DNA of 64,000 nucleotides from Nemophila menziesii (taxonomy: Eukaryota; Streptophyta; Magnoliopsida; Boraginales; Hydrophyllaceae): NCBI GenBank assembly GCA_029959085.1, contig JARWIR010000051.1, forward strand, positions 2,356,001 through 2,420,000, read 5' to 3'. Of the stretch, positions 11,980 through 24,737 are shown one piece after another. Under the pieces are notes generated by a model that saw only the letters and a list, made by a program, of their open reading frames with translations, had not been told where the DNA came from and made no database searches. Every line of letters starts with the position of its first letter. The first letter of the stretch is position 1. The translations under genes and the position numbers were made by a program.

Positions 11980-14078
11980 TATTAAACTCTCTCTATATAT
12001 ATATGTGATAGATTAAACTAGACATGAGACATCATTTTAGGGGTATTTAGTTCTTAGTTGAGGGATTTTTTTCCTAAATATTGACGTTTTACACTTTCTT
12101 GCCTAGTTTCAGAATTTATGATATTTCTAGAGCTTTCATGCGTAATTTGTGTGTTAAATATGCATCTCTTAGATACTTTGATGCTAGGATACTCTGATAT
12201 AATGATAAGAAGTTAATAAATCTAGCTTACCCCTTAGTTATGATGAAAAAGGAAGATTGGACCACTTTTAGAAAGTGAAAGTTTGTGTCGGTCAGATTTA
12301 GAAAGTGCATTTATCGAGGAGACACATAAGATTGACAATGATTCTGAATGATCCCTTGGATATCCAACTAGGATTTGTAGTCAGGAGCAAGTAGGTTCAA
12401 TGGTTTGAGATTCAAAGCTAAATTGAAGAGTTATGCTAATTGTTGTTGTCTGGTTCGAACCATTCGCACTTAAGTAAGACGTTTTTGGGGTAGGCTTTGT
12501 CACTTAAAACAAGACCACAAATCATAAAACGTTTTTATGACCTATATATATACCATAAATTAACATTAGAGAAGGGTCCTTAGTCAGCTTATAATCAATT
12601 TAGAAAAGAGAAACGCCTGGAGCAAGTGAGAAGAAGAGGAGAAGGAGCTGGGAAGCGGTTCAACCCATTCTCCTATCATTTTTCAGCAATTAGTAGAGTG
12701 TTCCTATTTTGTTTTCTCTACTTAACATGAATATGATATTCTTAATTTCTACTTTTTATTATTTAAGTATGAACTAATCTTATTAGCTTGATAACATCAT
12801 TGATATATGAACCCTAGACTTATTCTTATGTGTATATTGAATTTGGGAGATTACCTTTAATTGAATTGTGTTTGTGATTGCTCTGCATTATGTATTTTCC
12901 TTATTGTTTTAGTCCTTTCTATGCGCAAGTATAAGTCGGTCTCTTTAGTAATTAGTACTATCACCCTGACCGGGGATTCAATTATTTGAATTGATACATA
13001 GTCGTCTAGAGTGCGGTAGTGATCCTGATGGGCTTTCCTAGTAGATAGTCAATAGGGTTAGATATAAACACCGAGCATTTCCTAGGGTCCCCTTACCCCA
13101 AGTCCGTAGTAGTGTTGAGATTACCCCCTGAGCTACCCTGATGGGAGTTAAGAGAAAATTAGAGTCCTAACTATTGCATGTTTACACAATTATCCTTTAA
13201 CCAATAAAACGTAAGATCAAGACTAGTGTGGATTACTTGCAAGATCTCGAGCTATACTATCATATCTTTCTCCTCATTATCTACTTTTTGTATTTAAGTT
13301 GAGTCTTAGTTAATTAATCGTAATTTCATTTGAGTCTTAAACCCCAAACCAAACAAATATTTAGTTATCTATGCGTATTTACTCTAGCAAACTCTCTAGT
13401 ACACTTCATAAGAACACTGCCTTCTAATTAACTTTTGTAGTCCTTGAGATCTATACGCTGTTTTACTTTCTTATTACTTGTAAATAAACTGTACACTTGA
13501 AAAAAGTTTATCACGTTCTCTAGAGGTGTGTACGCTTTTATATCACTATTTTATCATACCTTTGGATACGGGAGATGGTCGGAAACTTCTGTTTTTTTTG
13601 GAAATCAAAATGCAAAAATCCATCCGAAATTTGGAACTTCTAAAATACTTATTTAGGATTTTCAGAATTTTATATCTTTTGAGTTTCAAGACTTTTTTTT
13701 TGGATTTTTGATAAGATATAAAAGTTTATAATAGGAAATATACCATTGTAATCCAAAAATAGGAAATTGGCCCATATACATTTAAATAGTAGAAAAACAA
13801 CCCATTTATTGTTCTACATATCCTAGTTTGAAGCAAAATATTACCTTTAACCCGTAAAAAATAAAAAATATATACAATTAAATAAACCATTATGTTAGAA
13901 AATATACCTTTATGTTATGTGATATAGGAAATAATATTATATGTTGTGATATGGATGATTGACCCATGAAATTTTGGAACTTAGTTTTGTAGTTCATAAG
14001 AATTGTGGTTATATTCCTTTACTAAGAGGTTCTAAAATTTTATGAGTCAAAATAACCCCAGGAGTATATATAGGAAAA
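11980..14078. other. Intergenic; possible old LTR-retrotransposon leader at about 12560-13540
   Basis: No open gene. The stretch ending TTTCTTATTACTTGTAAATAAACTGTACACTTG (13469-13501) resembles the LTR end and leader region of plant Ty3/gypsy elements of the Tat/Athila kind, but I found no PBS, TG/CA ends or coding domains to prove it. The rest is AT-rich and unassigned. Confidence 0.25.
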
Positions 14079-14100
14079 TCAATCCTCCATCATTTTCATA

Positions 14101-14238
<138 letters not shown>

Positions 14239-14538
14239 CACAGAGTAGCCATCTCGGTGGCCTTGAGTTGTTGAAGCCCTGTTAGGTCTACATCAAACAT
14301 GGAGTTGTTAACCTTCTCCCTCACGAGATCTCGAATTAGCAGCCATGGATCTAATTTTTTTCTCATGATCGACAAATCAAAACTGTATATCAATAAAGTT
14401 CAGAACAACCATTACATTTTACAAGGAACATAAAAGAATACTTTAGGGACAGCAAATTACAATACAAAACCATAAGGGCTAGATTGTAAATATAAAATTT
14501 AAAACTAGTCTTCTTCTTCTTTAAACCGCTGACCACTT

Positions 14539-14736
14539 TTATGCAATTTCAGCACCTCTTTTGCTATTAAAAATTCTTCTCTCAAGCTTTATATAAACAA
14601 AAGAGTTGATACGATTTAACAACTGATCGTCATTGTGTAGAAAAACACCGTAAATGTTCTTATTTCTTTCATTCCAAATACAATAGATGTAACTAGTAAT
14701 ACATAAGCTTAAGATCAAAGTAACCTCATAGCTCAT
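14539..14736 (-). pseudogene. LINE ORF2 scrap just after the zf-RVT domain
   Basis: A 65-codon minus-strand frame contains ITSYIYCIWNERNKNIYG, matching the conserved segment of plant LINE ORF2 that follows the zf-RVT domain (usual pattern YxIWxERNxRIF). Flanking sequence shows no other LINE domain, so it is an isolated scrap. Confidence 0.5.
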
Positions 14737-15307
14737 GCATCCATTGATGACTCATCTAAATAAACTTTTTTAATTCCAAAATTCCTTCTTTTTATGTAAT
14801 TTTTTTCCGTATCATTTCTTCTGTAATTTTCTCTTCATATGTGTTGAAGAAAATGTTGTAGTACATATATTGTTTAAATAAATAAATCAAAAACCATATA
14901 ATGACATCAAGTCATGTATTCTGATGTTACATATCTGTCCACTAAGTCATGTATTCAAAAAAGCACGTCCACTACTCAGTGATTTTGTGTTGATACTCAG
15001 TGATTTAAAAAAAAAATCAACCCACCCACCCCATACGGGTTTAAAAAAAATTAAGCCCCCAACCTGCCCAGACCCCGTTTAGTTTCCTAAAACCTTTCCC
15101 ATTTATAATGGGACGGGCAGGGTACACACAAACGCATACCCTGTTGACATCCCTAGAATTAATTAGGATAGATAAATCAAATCACTAAGCCATGTAAGCA
15201 TGCACTTAGGAGGTGATAAAAAGGGTGATACAAAAAAGGTGACAACAACAATTACTCTTATCAAAATATCATATACATCGATTAATAACTATGTTTTTTG
15301 TGATATT

Positions 15308-15748
15308 GTTCTGATTAACAACCAATGGAGACGGGGAACAAAGTTTATATTATGCATACACAGTGTTGAATGGATTTGTTTTTTTTTTTTGGAAAAAAAA
15401 AGTCAAGAAAGGAAGTAATACTACTATTATTATCAACATTTGGAAGCGGGATCGAAGGTCACAATATGTTCTTGGTGTTGAATGCAACTATTCTTTGCAA
15501 AGGGTAAGGAGATAGAAGGATGTCAACTATTGGATTTGAACCCATTCCCTTTCTGACCAGAGATCAAATCTAGAACTTTAGACTAATTTAGCCAAACATT
15601 CGAGGTTGAATAGTTAGACACAATCATAATTTATATATACTGTTCAATATATTCTTCATAATATTACTATGATCAACAACCGATAAAGCGGGACTCAGAT
15701 CTCACACTATGTGCTTTGTGTTGAAGGATTTTTTTTCTTTGGAAAAAT
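15308..15748 (+). repeat. Three diverged copies of an approximately 80-bp unit
   Basis: Related sequences lie at 15308-15395, 15426-15502 and 15666-15748. Each has ATCAACAA..GGGA followed by a TGTGCTTNGTGTTGAA-like core, and the first and third end in a T-run plus TTTGGAAAAA. The copies are unevenly spaced, which points to a nested or partly deleted tandem repeat. There is no known family assignment. Confidence 0.5.
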
Positions 15749-16184
15749 AATGAGATTTTTTTATATGTGTAGAGATAGATGGTTTTCAAGTGATAGGTAG
15801 TGGTTGTTTGTTGATGTTTGTGTTTTCTTTAGAACATACTTGTTTTTTGTTCTACTGCTATAGTTTTTTGCTCTACTAATATCACTTGGACTAAGGGTAC
15901 TATGTTTGGTATATAGGGGCTACAAAGTTCCATTTCATAAATACAGTTACATCTTTAGTTTTCATTATACATAGTAGTATAGACCTTTTGTTTTCTATTT
16001 TTTTTCTTGAGAGAAAACTGATGGTAAAAAATTATCTCTGTCTAATGATAACTTATTATCATATAATAACTTGTAGAGAGAATATGAAAAGGCAGGAGAT
16101 GAAAAGTCATGAACGTATAATGAGAATTGATTATCTTAATAATCTGGTCCACTTGGACCTCTTACATTATACAAATGACTTGAC

Positions 16185-16260
16185 TAGCCCAGCGGTTAGT
16201 GACACATTTCACACTACTCGAGGTACGTGGTTCGATCCATGAACTTATCACTTTTTTCAT
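16185..16260 (+). mobile_element. tRNA-derived SINE head (pol III A and B boxes)
   Basis: An A-box TAGCCCAGCGG at 16185-16195 and a B-box GGTTCGATCC at 16229-16238 are spaced by 33 bp, as in tRNA-derived SINEs. The tRNA cloverleaf is not kept, so this is not a working tRNA gene. The sequence then runs into T/C-rich DNA; the 3' end is uncertain and no target duplication was found. Confidence 0.55.
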
Positions 16261-16384
16261 TTTTCCCTCCTTTTATTTTCTCAATTTGGTCTCGTATTAG
16301 AATATTGATTTGTGCTAGAAAATTAATATACTAATATTCCAAGTATAATTAATTAATATCTATTATCCGATAATAAAAATCAAT

Positions 16385-17405
16385 TAATAACATGATGTAA
16401 GATCAATGCACTCGTTATTGTGCGACTACGTAGGTTCATCGTTAAACCGGTAGTAGTTAACTTAGTTATCTACTAATCGAGGTTGGCGTCTAACAACACT
16501 CCCCAACGACCAGATAACGTGAAGTAACTGTGTACAAAGAACCCGGTAAAGGATTATACACGTAATCCCTCTATCTTTACAGCTCCGGATCATCCTGGGA
16601 TACGGTATATCTGTCAAATCCCATTAGAAAATCAACTACGTTACACGTCGATTATCAACGATTGACGAATGACCTAAGAAACTCCTTTCTTCATTCATTC
16701 CATCACCTTGGCCAAGGATTTGATACAATCGTTATAATCTTATGACATCGTAGAGCTCAAACTCTTTACCTAGAGTTGATAGATTCCATCTTGACTCATC
16801 CCTAGGAGGATACATACTTAGTTGCATCCAATATCCTTTCGACTAGCATTATGACACACTAGTAGTCCAGTATCAAAACACAACAAGCACATATACAACT
16901 ATAGTGATGATCTCATGTCAAAGGATTACAAGCATTTAAATCTTTATAGAGATTAACCCACTTGACAGTTCAAGGTAATTTAACCATTAGGAAATCTCTA
17001 GCTTTAGTCGGTTCGATAATCACATCTCTATGTGCATTATCTATGTACCTAACTCGGTGAACGAGAACTACCGATATTTATCCAATAAATACTCGTTAGC
17101 TACATATTAATCTAACCGGATCATCGAGGTCCTAGATCGATGATACTAAGATTAAGAACAAGTTTTAGATTAAGTCCTATGATCTAGATTCTCATTATCA
17201 TGACACCTTATGATATCTAGTGCGTAACTTAATCAAGGATCTGCCTTTATGTTATATAAATGGATATCAAAATCATAAAATCTTGTCATAGATTCAAGGA
17301 AACAATTCATTTAATCACGACTGTAGGGATGACTATTATCGTGTACAGTAAACACGTGTGTTCAATTCATTACAAGACGATCGTGGTTAGGGCATAATTC
17401 CAACA
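16385..17405 (-). mobile_element. Probable LTR of a minus-strand copia element
   Basis: Read on the minus strand, TGTTGGAATTATGCCC starts at 17405 directly after a purine-rich tract (CCAAGTAGGAGAT). PPT followed by TGTTGGAATTATGCCC is the usual 3' LTR junction of a group of plant copia elements. The outer end near 16385 is a guess because no second LTR remains for comparison. Confidence 0.5.
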
Positions 17406-20400
17406 ATCTCCTACTTGGCCTAGACCCAATCGTGCATGTACCGTAATCTCATCACTAGTTTGTTCTTATCAAACTCCTTTTGACATAAACACTTAAGTGA
17501 ATAGATGTACATCATTTTTCCTTCCTTTCACGTATCAAATGCAAACATCTTCATGTTTGATAATTTCTCGAATCAAGTAACACTACTGTAGAATTTGTTT
17601 GGATCTATAGTCTAATCTATTATCTATATTGTAGAAACTACACAATATATATAAGAACTATGTTATCCAAACACCTTACATAGTTGCATCTTATGATGCT
17701 ATGTATTCTACTTTTAGTAACCGAAATCCGCTATAGTATCTTAATTGAAACTATTCCAATTCACTTCTCCTTTATATTGACACAACTTATGTTGATTTCT
17801 ATCATCAATATTTGAAGCAAAACAAGCATCTATATACCTATTTAGCTTCAACTTGTATTCTCCATATATGAGGAATTGGTCCTTAATACTTCTTAAGTAC
17901 TTAAGGATAGTATTTACTACTTTCCAACATTCCCCATCAAGGTTACCTTCATACTTACTCGCTACTCCTAGCGTGTAGTACACTTCAGGTCTTATACATT
18001 TTTCATGGTATGCTAGATAGATCCTCATTGTTTTAACAAATAGGACTATACACATTCATTCTCTTACTTTTAGGGTCCTAGAACAAAATTTCCCATTAAG
18101 AGTAATTTCAAAGCCTATTTTTAAATAGAACCTTTTGGAATTTCCATGTGATACTTCTGAAAAGGTATAAATGTACTAAGACTGATATAGGTCAAGTAGC
18201 TTCTTTAATCTATCTCTATAGGTCCCAATACAAAGAATAAGCTAATTTTCCTAAATCTTTCATGGAGAACTATTAGACAAAAAACTTGGTTTATCTGCTT
18301 GGTTGGTATATCATATCCGTATGCGATAATATGTCATCTGCATATAACACTAGGAAGATGAGTATACTCCCACTAGTCCTTTGTACTCTTATGACTCTTA
18401 CTCTAAAATCATAAAATCAAACTATTTGATTGTATAAAAGAGACATTTGCTGAATCCATTAAATGAATTTTTGGAACTTACATATTTTATTATGAATAAA
18501 TGGAAATATGAGACCTTTAGGATTGGTCTTAAGGACGTCATAGACCCCCATTTAGTGAAAACTATTTTCACATGATATTACCATATCTCATAATAATAGT
18601 ATGTAGTTACCAATAGTAGAATTTGAAATAAAATAAGCATTGCTATGAGAAAAGGAATTCAACACAATTGATGTTTTCCTTTTGATTTAAACGCTTAGCA
18701 ATTAGAAGGATGTTATAGGTCTCTACCTTACCGTCTACTCCAATCATTTACCTAGCACCCATTTACTATAAATAGATCTTATATCTATTAAAGATTCGAC
18801 CAAAGTACTATACTTTGTTGATCCTTATAGATACTAATTCAGATTCTATGGTTCTTGACCACTTGTCACTATCTAGACTAGTCATAGCCTCTTCATAGGG
18901 ATTTAGGATCATCACTTGATGGGGTTATCATCTATATGATTTCCTCATCAAATTATCATCATTATTACAATTTATTTTGGTGTATGATGATATCTATATA
19001 ACCTATAGGAGGCTTGTGTACAATAAATTCTTCTTTCTCTTGATTTTGTCAACTTCATTGTTCCAAAAGAGGTTCATTAATCGTCCCTAATTACTCAAAG
19101 TTTTAGACTTGAACCTTAAATGAAACTATTAACTCATCAAGGAAAGACAGATCGGCGTGCATCTGATGCTCTATAGCTTGTATAAATAACTCTGAAATCT
19201 TTATTTCATTTTGATCTATTTCTACATTATGAATCCCTTCACTATGGAATTCCAATCTGGAAAGGTTGTATTCCTTACCACAAACTCTTTGTGTTCAGAA
19301 TGGTGTAGGAATATATTCATGTCATTTTCTTTGGGTATCCAACAAATTTATATTTGAAAGATCAACTCAAGCTTAACCATCATAAGTCGTTTAACATAAA
19401 TAAGACAACTTCAAACTTCTACAGTTTGACATTTAACTTGTGTTATCTCCATATCACATATGGATTTTATCGACTATATAGAGGGACCTAAGAGTTCAAT
19501 AAGTATGCAATTGACTTTAAAACATAACCCCATAAGAATATTCGAAAACCAGTGAATCTTATCATGGATTGCACTATATCCAATAAAATGCAATTTCTCT
19601 TTCCGGACACACCATTAACCTTGGTATTCCAGGATATGTTCAGTAAGACGAAATCTAATTTTGTCATAGATAATCTATAATGCTTTGCTAAGATTTTCAC
19701 CTATACAGGTTGATATCTTACTTCCATCATACTCTTATATACTTGCTTTCAACTTCATTCAATAGTAATTTGAACATTTCAAATTATTTATATTGGTGTT
19801 ACATGTGGTAAACACATCTATATCTATTATATAGTTAGTGAAGGAGATGAAGTAAGAATATCTATCTTTGGCTAAAGTTCGGACTGACCACATACATCAA
19901 TATATAGTGGACATAAGAACTTATTAGCATTGTCTCCATTTTCATTAAAATGAGATTTAGTCATATTTCATTGAGATAAGTCTCACAAGTTTCATATGAT
20001 TCAAAATCATATTCTTCAAGGAAATCTTCCTTGTGAAACAAGTAAGAAATTTCTCACAATTTATGACTTAGTCTATAAAACCAAAGATAAGGTTTGATTA
20101 GTACGATTATCTATTTCGATTTATGACCAGAAACAACTATAACACTGTTACGTAGTTACTTTAGGCAATTATAATCACCATATTGTAAGTATCCAATGGG
20201 GTGTAATTCATCACTATGAAAAAACTCCATTGGTCATTTTATATTACATTAATACACCATAACTATCTTATGATAAAATGATCACTTTTGTTCGAAAGCA
20301 AGTTTACGAACAAAAGTACAGTTTTCTTACAATATGTTTTTCCATATGCATCTTTAAATAATTAGTTATTACAATTGTGGCTGCAACAATTGCTCCATTA

Positions 20401-20990
20401 CCGAAATTGTAATTTAACTTCTCTTATTCTTATTTGTATATTAATATTTAGAGTATGCAACATTGTGCATATTTCTAAACTAGTACGAGTATCCAATACC
20501 CTTTCTGTGTAATTAATAGAAGTTCAAGAAATTACGGAAACAATTTCCATTAATGCCCTTACCCTGTTTCTTGGTATTAGATTACTGGTATCTAACGGTC
20601 ATACTAAGATACTTATACATCTTCTAAATATATTTAAGAATTCATGGGAATATCATGCTTAAAATGTCTTTTGAGTTCAAAACTCATGGATGCAAGATAA
20701 TAAACTAAGTTCTTATTACTTTTAGAGATGCATCATATACATTCTATGCATCCTCAAAAACACTTAAGTCAATAACTCATTGAGAATGTCAATGAGTCTC
20801 ATGTGCATAAGAAAGACTCTCAAGTTGCTGTCATAATTCTAGAGATTAACCAACCAACTTGAGATGATTTGAGAAGTGATTTAGCAGAAATATCGAGAAA
20901 TTTAATCATAGAAAGGAATAGGGAATAACTATCTAAGAACACTATTATATAGCTGACAAAGATATGGACTCTTATCTAAGAGATATATAA
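17406..20990 (-). pseudogene. Decayed Ty1/copia coding region, minus strand
   Basis: Frames on the minus strand are in the expected order for a copia polyprotein read right to left. At 19700-19488 is the end of the integrase core (GVSGKRNCILLDIVQSMI and FLWGYVLKSIAYLLNS). At 18055-17741 is the RT/RNase H region (PEVYYTLGVASKYEG, ILKYLRSIKDQFLIYGE). Between and beyond these the frame is broken many times. Gag and the 5' LTR with PBS were not found. It belongs with the LTR at 16385-17405. The element is old and inactive. Confidence 0.75.
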
Positions 20991-20993
20991 TTA

Positions 20994-21127
20994 AAAACTT
21001 TAAAACATGAATGAGTCCCCTGGTAGTCAGATCGTTTCTCACGCATAATTAAAGTGAAAAAAGAAAAACTTTAAAACATGAATGAGCCCCTTGGTTGTCA
21101 GGTCGTTTCTCACGCATAATTAAAGTG
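20994..21127 (+). repeat. Tandem duplication of a 63-bp unit
   Basis: The unit containing CTTTAAAACATGAATGAG and CGTTTCTCACGCATAATTAA occurs at 20994-21056 and 21065-21127 with only a few differences. It lies at the end of the decayed copia element. Confidence 0.9.
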
Positions 21128-21224
21128 TGGTACGTTTAAAACTGCTCGGTTGAATTTTTAGTAGTCTCTAGCCCTAGGTGCAAAGGAGTTAGTGAAACTA
21201 AACTGACTCATAACTGACAATATT

Positions 21225-21460
21225 CTACCACTCATGTTATGAATATATATGATGGATGACGTATATTGAGGCGGGTGAAACATAGTTTTGGTTTGTGAAG
21301 CCAGATAAGCGATGCATACAAACCATCTTTATACTCAACAAGTTCATCGTGTGAGCCGGTTTCCATGACTTGACCGTTTTGAACCACGATTATTAAGTCG
21401 ACATTTCAAATCATGCAGTACTAATGGGTGATGATTATAGTCATACGACAACTGATGGTT
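21225..21460 (-). pseudogene. ABC transporter (ABCB type) nucleotide-binding domain fragment
   Basis: On the minus strand a frame reads NVDLIIVVQNGQVMETG followed by SHDELVEYKDGLYASL. This matches the region just after the H-loop of ABCB (P-glycoprotein-like) nucleotide-binding domains. Upstream bases can be read as a damaged TTIIIAHRLST H-loop with in-frame stops. Walker A, the signature motif and membrane segments are absent. It is a short captured or leftover gene fragment next to the decayed copia element. Confidence 0.7.
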
Positions 21461-21479
21461 ATATTAGAGCATTCTAATT

Positions 21480-24000
21480 ATAACTATTGCTATATGTGTG
21501 TATTTATGTATGTATGTATGTTTGTCTACCAGCCATTTGTACACCCTCCCCCACATGCATATAAATAATTTAAATAATAACTATGCGTGATATACTTTTA
21601 TTTATTTACTAAAATTATTATATTTTGTAATATTATATTAATTTGAGGTAAAATTTATAAATATTGTGTAAGCTTTTAATAAATTATGAACGTAAAATAA
21701 ATTTATATTTTAATTTATTTTAATAAAAATTAGTTGTCATCAGTATATTAAAAATATTTTTATTGATCTATAATTAGATGTTAAAAAAAGATATTATATT
21801 TATCCTAAAACATTCATAATCACATTATCTTTCTTAAACTATGCTTTCTAGATTCTCCTTTAATCCTTTTTTTTCAAATATTGTTTCATATCCCAACTAG
21901 AGAGAAATGTTTTTCACAAATTTTTGTGTTATTTTTTAAATTCCTGATATAAATTATTTTGATTAATTTAAAATTTTGTCTAAAACTTTTAAAAGAAACA
22001 TTAATTAAAGGAGCTAAAAGGTAAACATGAGTAGTTAGTAGAGATATTTATAGACTATGTGGACTATATGAATATTGGAAATGATTTTTATTTCTACTAA
22101 AATTATAATTGTGTAACTTAATCACTTCAACTTACAAAACTGTATAGGTCTTTACAAACAACTTTAAATGTTTAATCTTTGTTCGTAGCGTTTATTGTGA
22201 CCATAAGTTTGGCCCTCTATCTTACACCATTGTTCGAGTCTTTCCATTAAGGAGGACAATTTATGAGGATTACGTGAGATTTGGAGTTGAAAGGGTCTGG
22301 AATATGGATGGTCATTATAGCAATGTGTATGCAAAACGTGTTTGATATGTTTGCATACTTTAAGATATTTTATCGCTAAGCTATTCCAAAAATAAGACAT
22401 GAGCTGAGAGTTTAGATTTAGGAAGCTATTAGATACTTGAGACATACTCTAGTGATTGTGCAACTATGTTGTTACACTTTTAGATACTCTATCTTTTCTA
22501 AATCTTGTTATATCATCAAGGTTATTCATATCAACAATTTAACACCTAGTAAAAGAGGCTAGATACGAAGAAATATACATGCTCCTCTTTTGTTTGGATT
22601 AATCTGTCATCTTTTTTTGGTTTCTTCTCCTTTATTTCCTTAATCTCTGCTACTAATGTTGTTCATCAGGACAAGGAAACAAATAAGATACTCAAGTACC
22701 AAATACACCCCTATATTTTTTACTTACATTTTGTAATGAGATTCTTAAAATATTGTTGTTTGAAATAGAAGTTACGATAATCAAGGGACTTGTAGATTAA
22801 AATCTACACGACACTTTATCTATTCTCTTGTTTTTGCTTTAAACGGGTTAAGATAACGGATAATCCAAGGAGTAGTTTTTAACGCAAAATCTCCAACGTC
22901 CAAGCCATATTGGTTTCGTATAAAACGTTCAATGCATCTTAAGTTCAATTCTAAAAAGAACAAAAGACAAAAATAGTCCCGATCATAAATCTTTCCATCA
23001 TATAAATAATGTATAATGTAAAATACCAACTATCTCCTTTAATTTGACAAAAGGGGAAAAGCCCTTGTAGTTTCCGAACTCATGACATGAGTCGCACTGT
23101 AATAGGATGGGTATGTTGTCACAAGTTGGAAAGTTTAGAACCACAGGGGGTATATTTGGTATTTTACAGGTCAGAAATATAATTAATACAAATCTGTAAA
23201 CTGATCTTCGGTACGAAGTGGTCCATTGTCACTATTTAAATTATCACTCATGCTGTTTAATAATTCCTCCACATGCTTAGCAGTTGAATTCACTGATTCC
23301 AAAAGGATGTTCAACTTAAATCTGAATTTTTTGAAAGCAAAATAATAATAAATACAGGTTATAAGTGAACAATGTTCTAAAATAAGGCCGCCTAGGCGCT
23401 CTGCTTAGGTGTTTGAGTTTCTCTTGAAGATGGCTCGAAGGTTCGTCTACGCATAATCTAATTGATAAACTACCCAATCGGAATAATGGGTCGCCCAACC
23501 CGAATACTACATAGCATGCTAACCCATAAATAACTAATTTAATCTAATCCAACCCAACATATAAACAAAATATAAAGAAAAACTACTTCGATTAGAGTTT
23601 TAATGCGCGAGAAAAAGAAGAAGGTATGAATTATTAAATGTTTAAATTTCAAGTCTAGATTCCATAAATTGATCATTTTTTTGGTTAATAATAATGAATT
23701 ATTATCATTTTATAGTTAAGTATATGTTATTTATGTTAAATTAATCTACTTTAAGTATATTGGGAGACAAATATTATTCAAATTAATATATTAGTAATAT
23801 AAATTTAGGGTGATTAATTCAAAAGGTCCACCACCAATATAACTTTCTTCAACAGGTCCAGCCCATTTCTGTAAAATTTATAGTCCATAATACCCTTTGA
23901 TAGCCCATTTTCTTAAAAGCTTTGATCAAGTTTTTTTTTTTTAAAATCAAACAACCTACATTATATAAGATAACCCACCATTATCAATCAAGCCTTACAC
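21480..24000. other. AT-rich intergenic DNA with unassigned frames
   Basis: Two minus-strand frames (22445-22164 and 23029-22820) are open for 69-93 codons but match nothing I recognise and lack good gene context. Around 23050-23170 is a dispersed-repeat style passage (AGTTTCCGAACTCATGACATG ... CACAGGGGGTATATTTGG) that has a counterpart near 32640-32780. Confidence 0.3.
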
Positions 24001-24021
24001 AAAAAAAAAAAATTAAAACTT

Positions 24022-24220
24022 TTGCACGATGAAGAAGCGAATAAGTCACTGAAGGTGGAAGCCCATTATTGTGAGCCCGGTTGGCAAAAATCTCAAGACT
24101 CGGTTTCGTTACCCAAGAACGCGATGAACTCTACAACAACAATGTTACGCAGAATATCTGGCACCTCGTTAAAGCTCTCTCTAATAGAACCTCTATTTTT
24201 CTTTCTGTTAAAGCATAGAG
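24022..24220 (+). pseudogene. Left part of an open frame split by a copia element
   Basis: The plus frame from 24022 is open up to the insertion point at 24220 and includes the segment ISGTSLKLSLIEPLFFFLL, which is hydrophobic. If the copia element and one copy of its 5-bp target duplication are left out, the same frame continues from 31225 to a TGA at 31407-31409, for about 127 codons in all. The left end starts with a TTG and not an ATG, so the true start may be further upstream or in another exon. I do not recognise the family. It may be a chance frame. Confidence 0.3.
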
Positions 24221-24723
24221 TGTTAGAAAATTTTAATAATTATGGGCTCACATATGTTTAATATTAAATGTGTATTGTTATCGTAAAAGTTTTATCCAAT
24301 TGATTATGGTCTAATAAAGCTAAAAATTGGATTAGGGAATAAAAGTGTCATGGAATTAAAGTGTAGATACTAATATATTATTTCTAGTTTATTGAGGGGT
24401 CAAACTGGATATAATAGAAGTTATTAATTATTAACTTCTAATAACTTCTTATTTCTTAACTGAACGCACGTTCAGAGAATTATAAGAAGGGGGTTATGGT
24501 CCCAGATCATACACGCTCTGCTCTTTTCTCTCATCCCCATCTAAAGAGAAAAACTAAACACAGAAGGTATAGATCTGGAAGACTAATTACTCACTCCAAC
24601 AAATCATTCAAAGCAATCATGGCTTCTGGTACGCTTCCGCTAATCTTCTCCTTTATTCTTAATATTATTCAGTATAGATTATTTAGTATTTTATGGGTTT
24701 TGATTAAACACCAAATCCCTACA
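24221..24723 (+). mobile_element. 5' LTR of the young copia element (503 bp)
   Basis: Starts TGTTAGAAAATTTTAATAAT and ends CCAAATCCCTACA. It is flanked on the left by TAGAG (24216-24220), the same 5 bp that follow the 3' LTR. Compared base by base with the 3' LTR it shows one substitution (TACTCACTCC against TACCCACTCC) and two small indels (1 and 2 bp). Confidence 0.97.
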
Positions 24724-24724
24724 G

Positions 24725-24737
24725 TGGTATCAGAGCC
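24725..24737 (+). promoter_or_regulatory. Primer binding site for initiator tRNA-Met
   Basis: TGGTATCAGAGCC lies one base after the 5' LTR and is complementary to the 3' end of plant initiator methionine tRNA, the usual copia primer. Confidence 0.95.
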
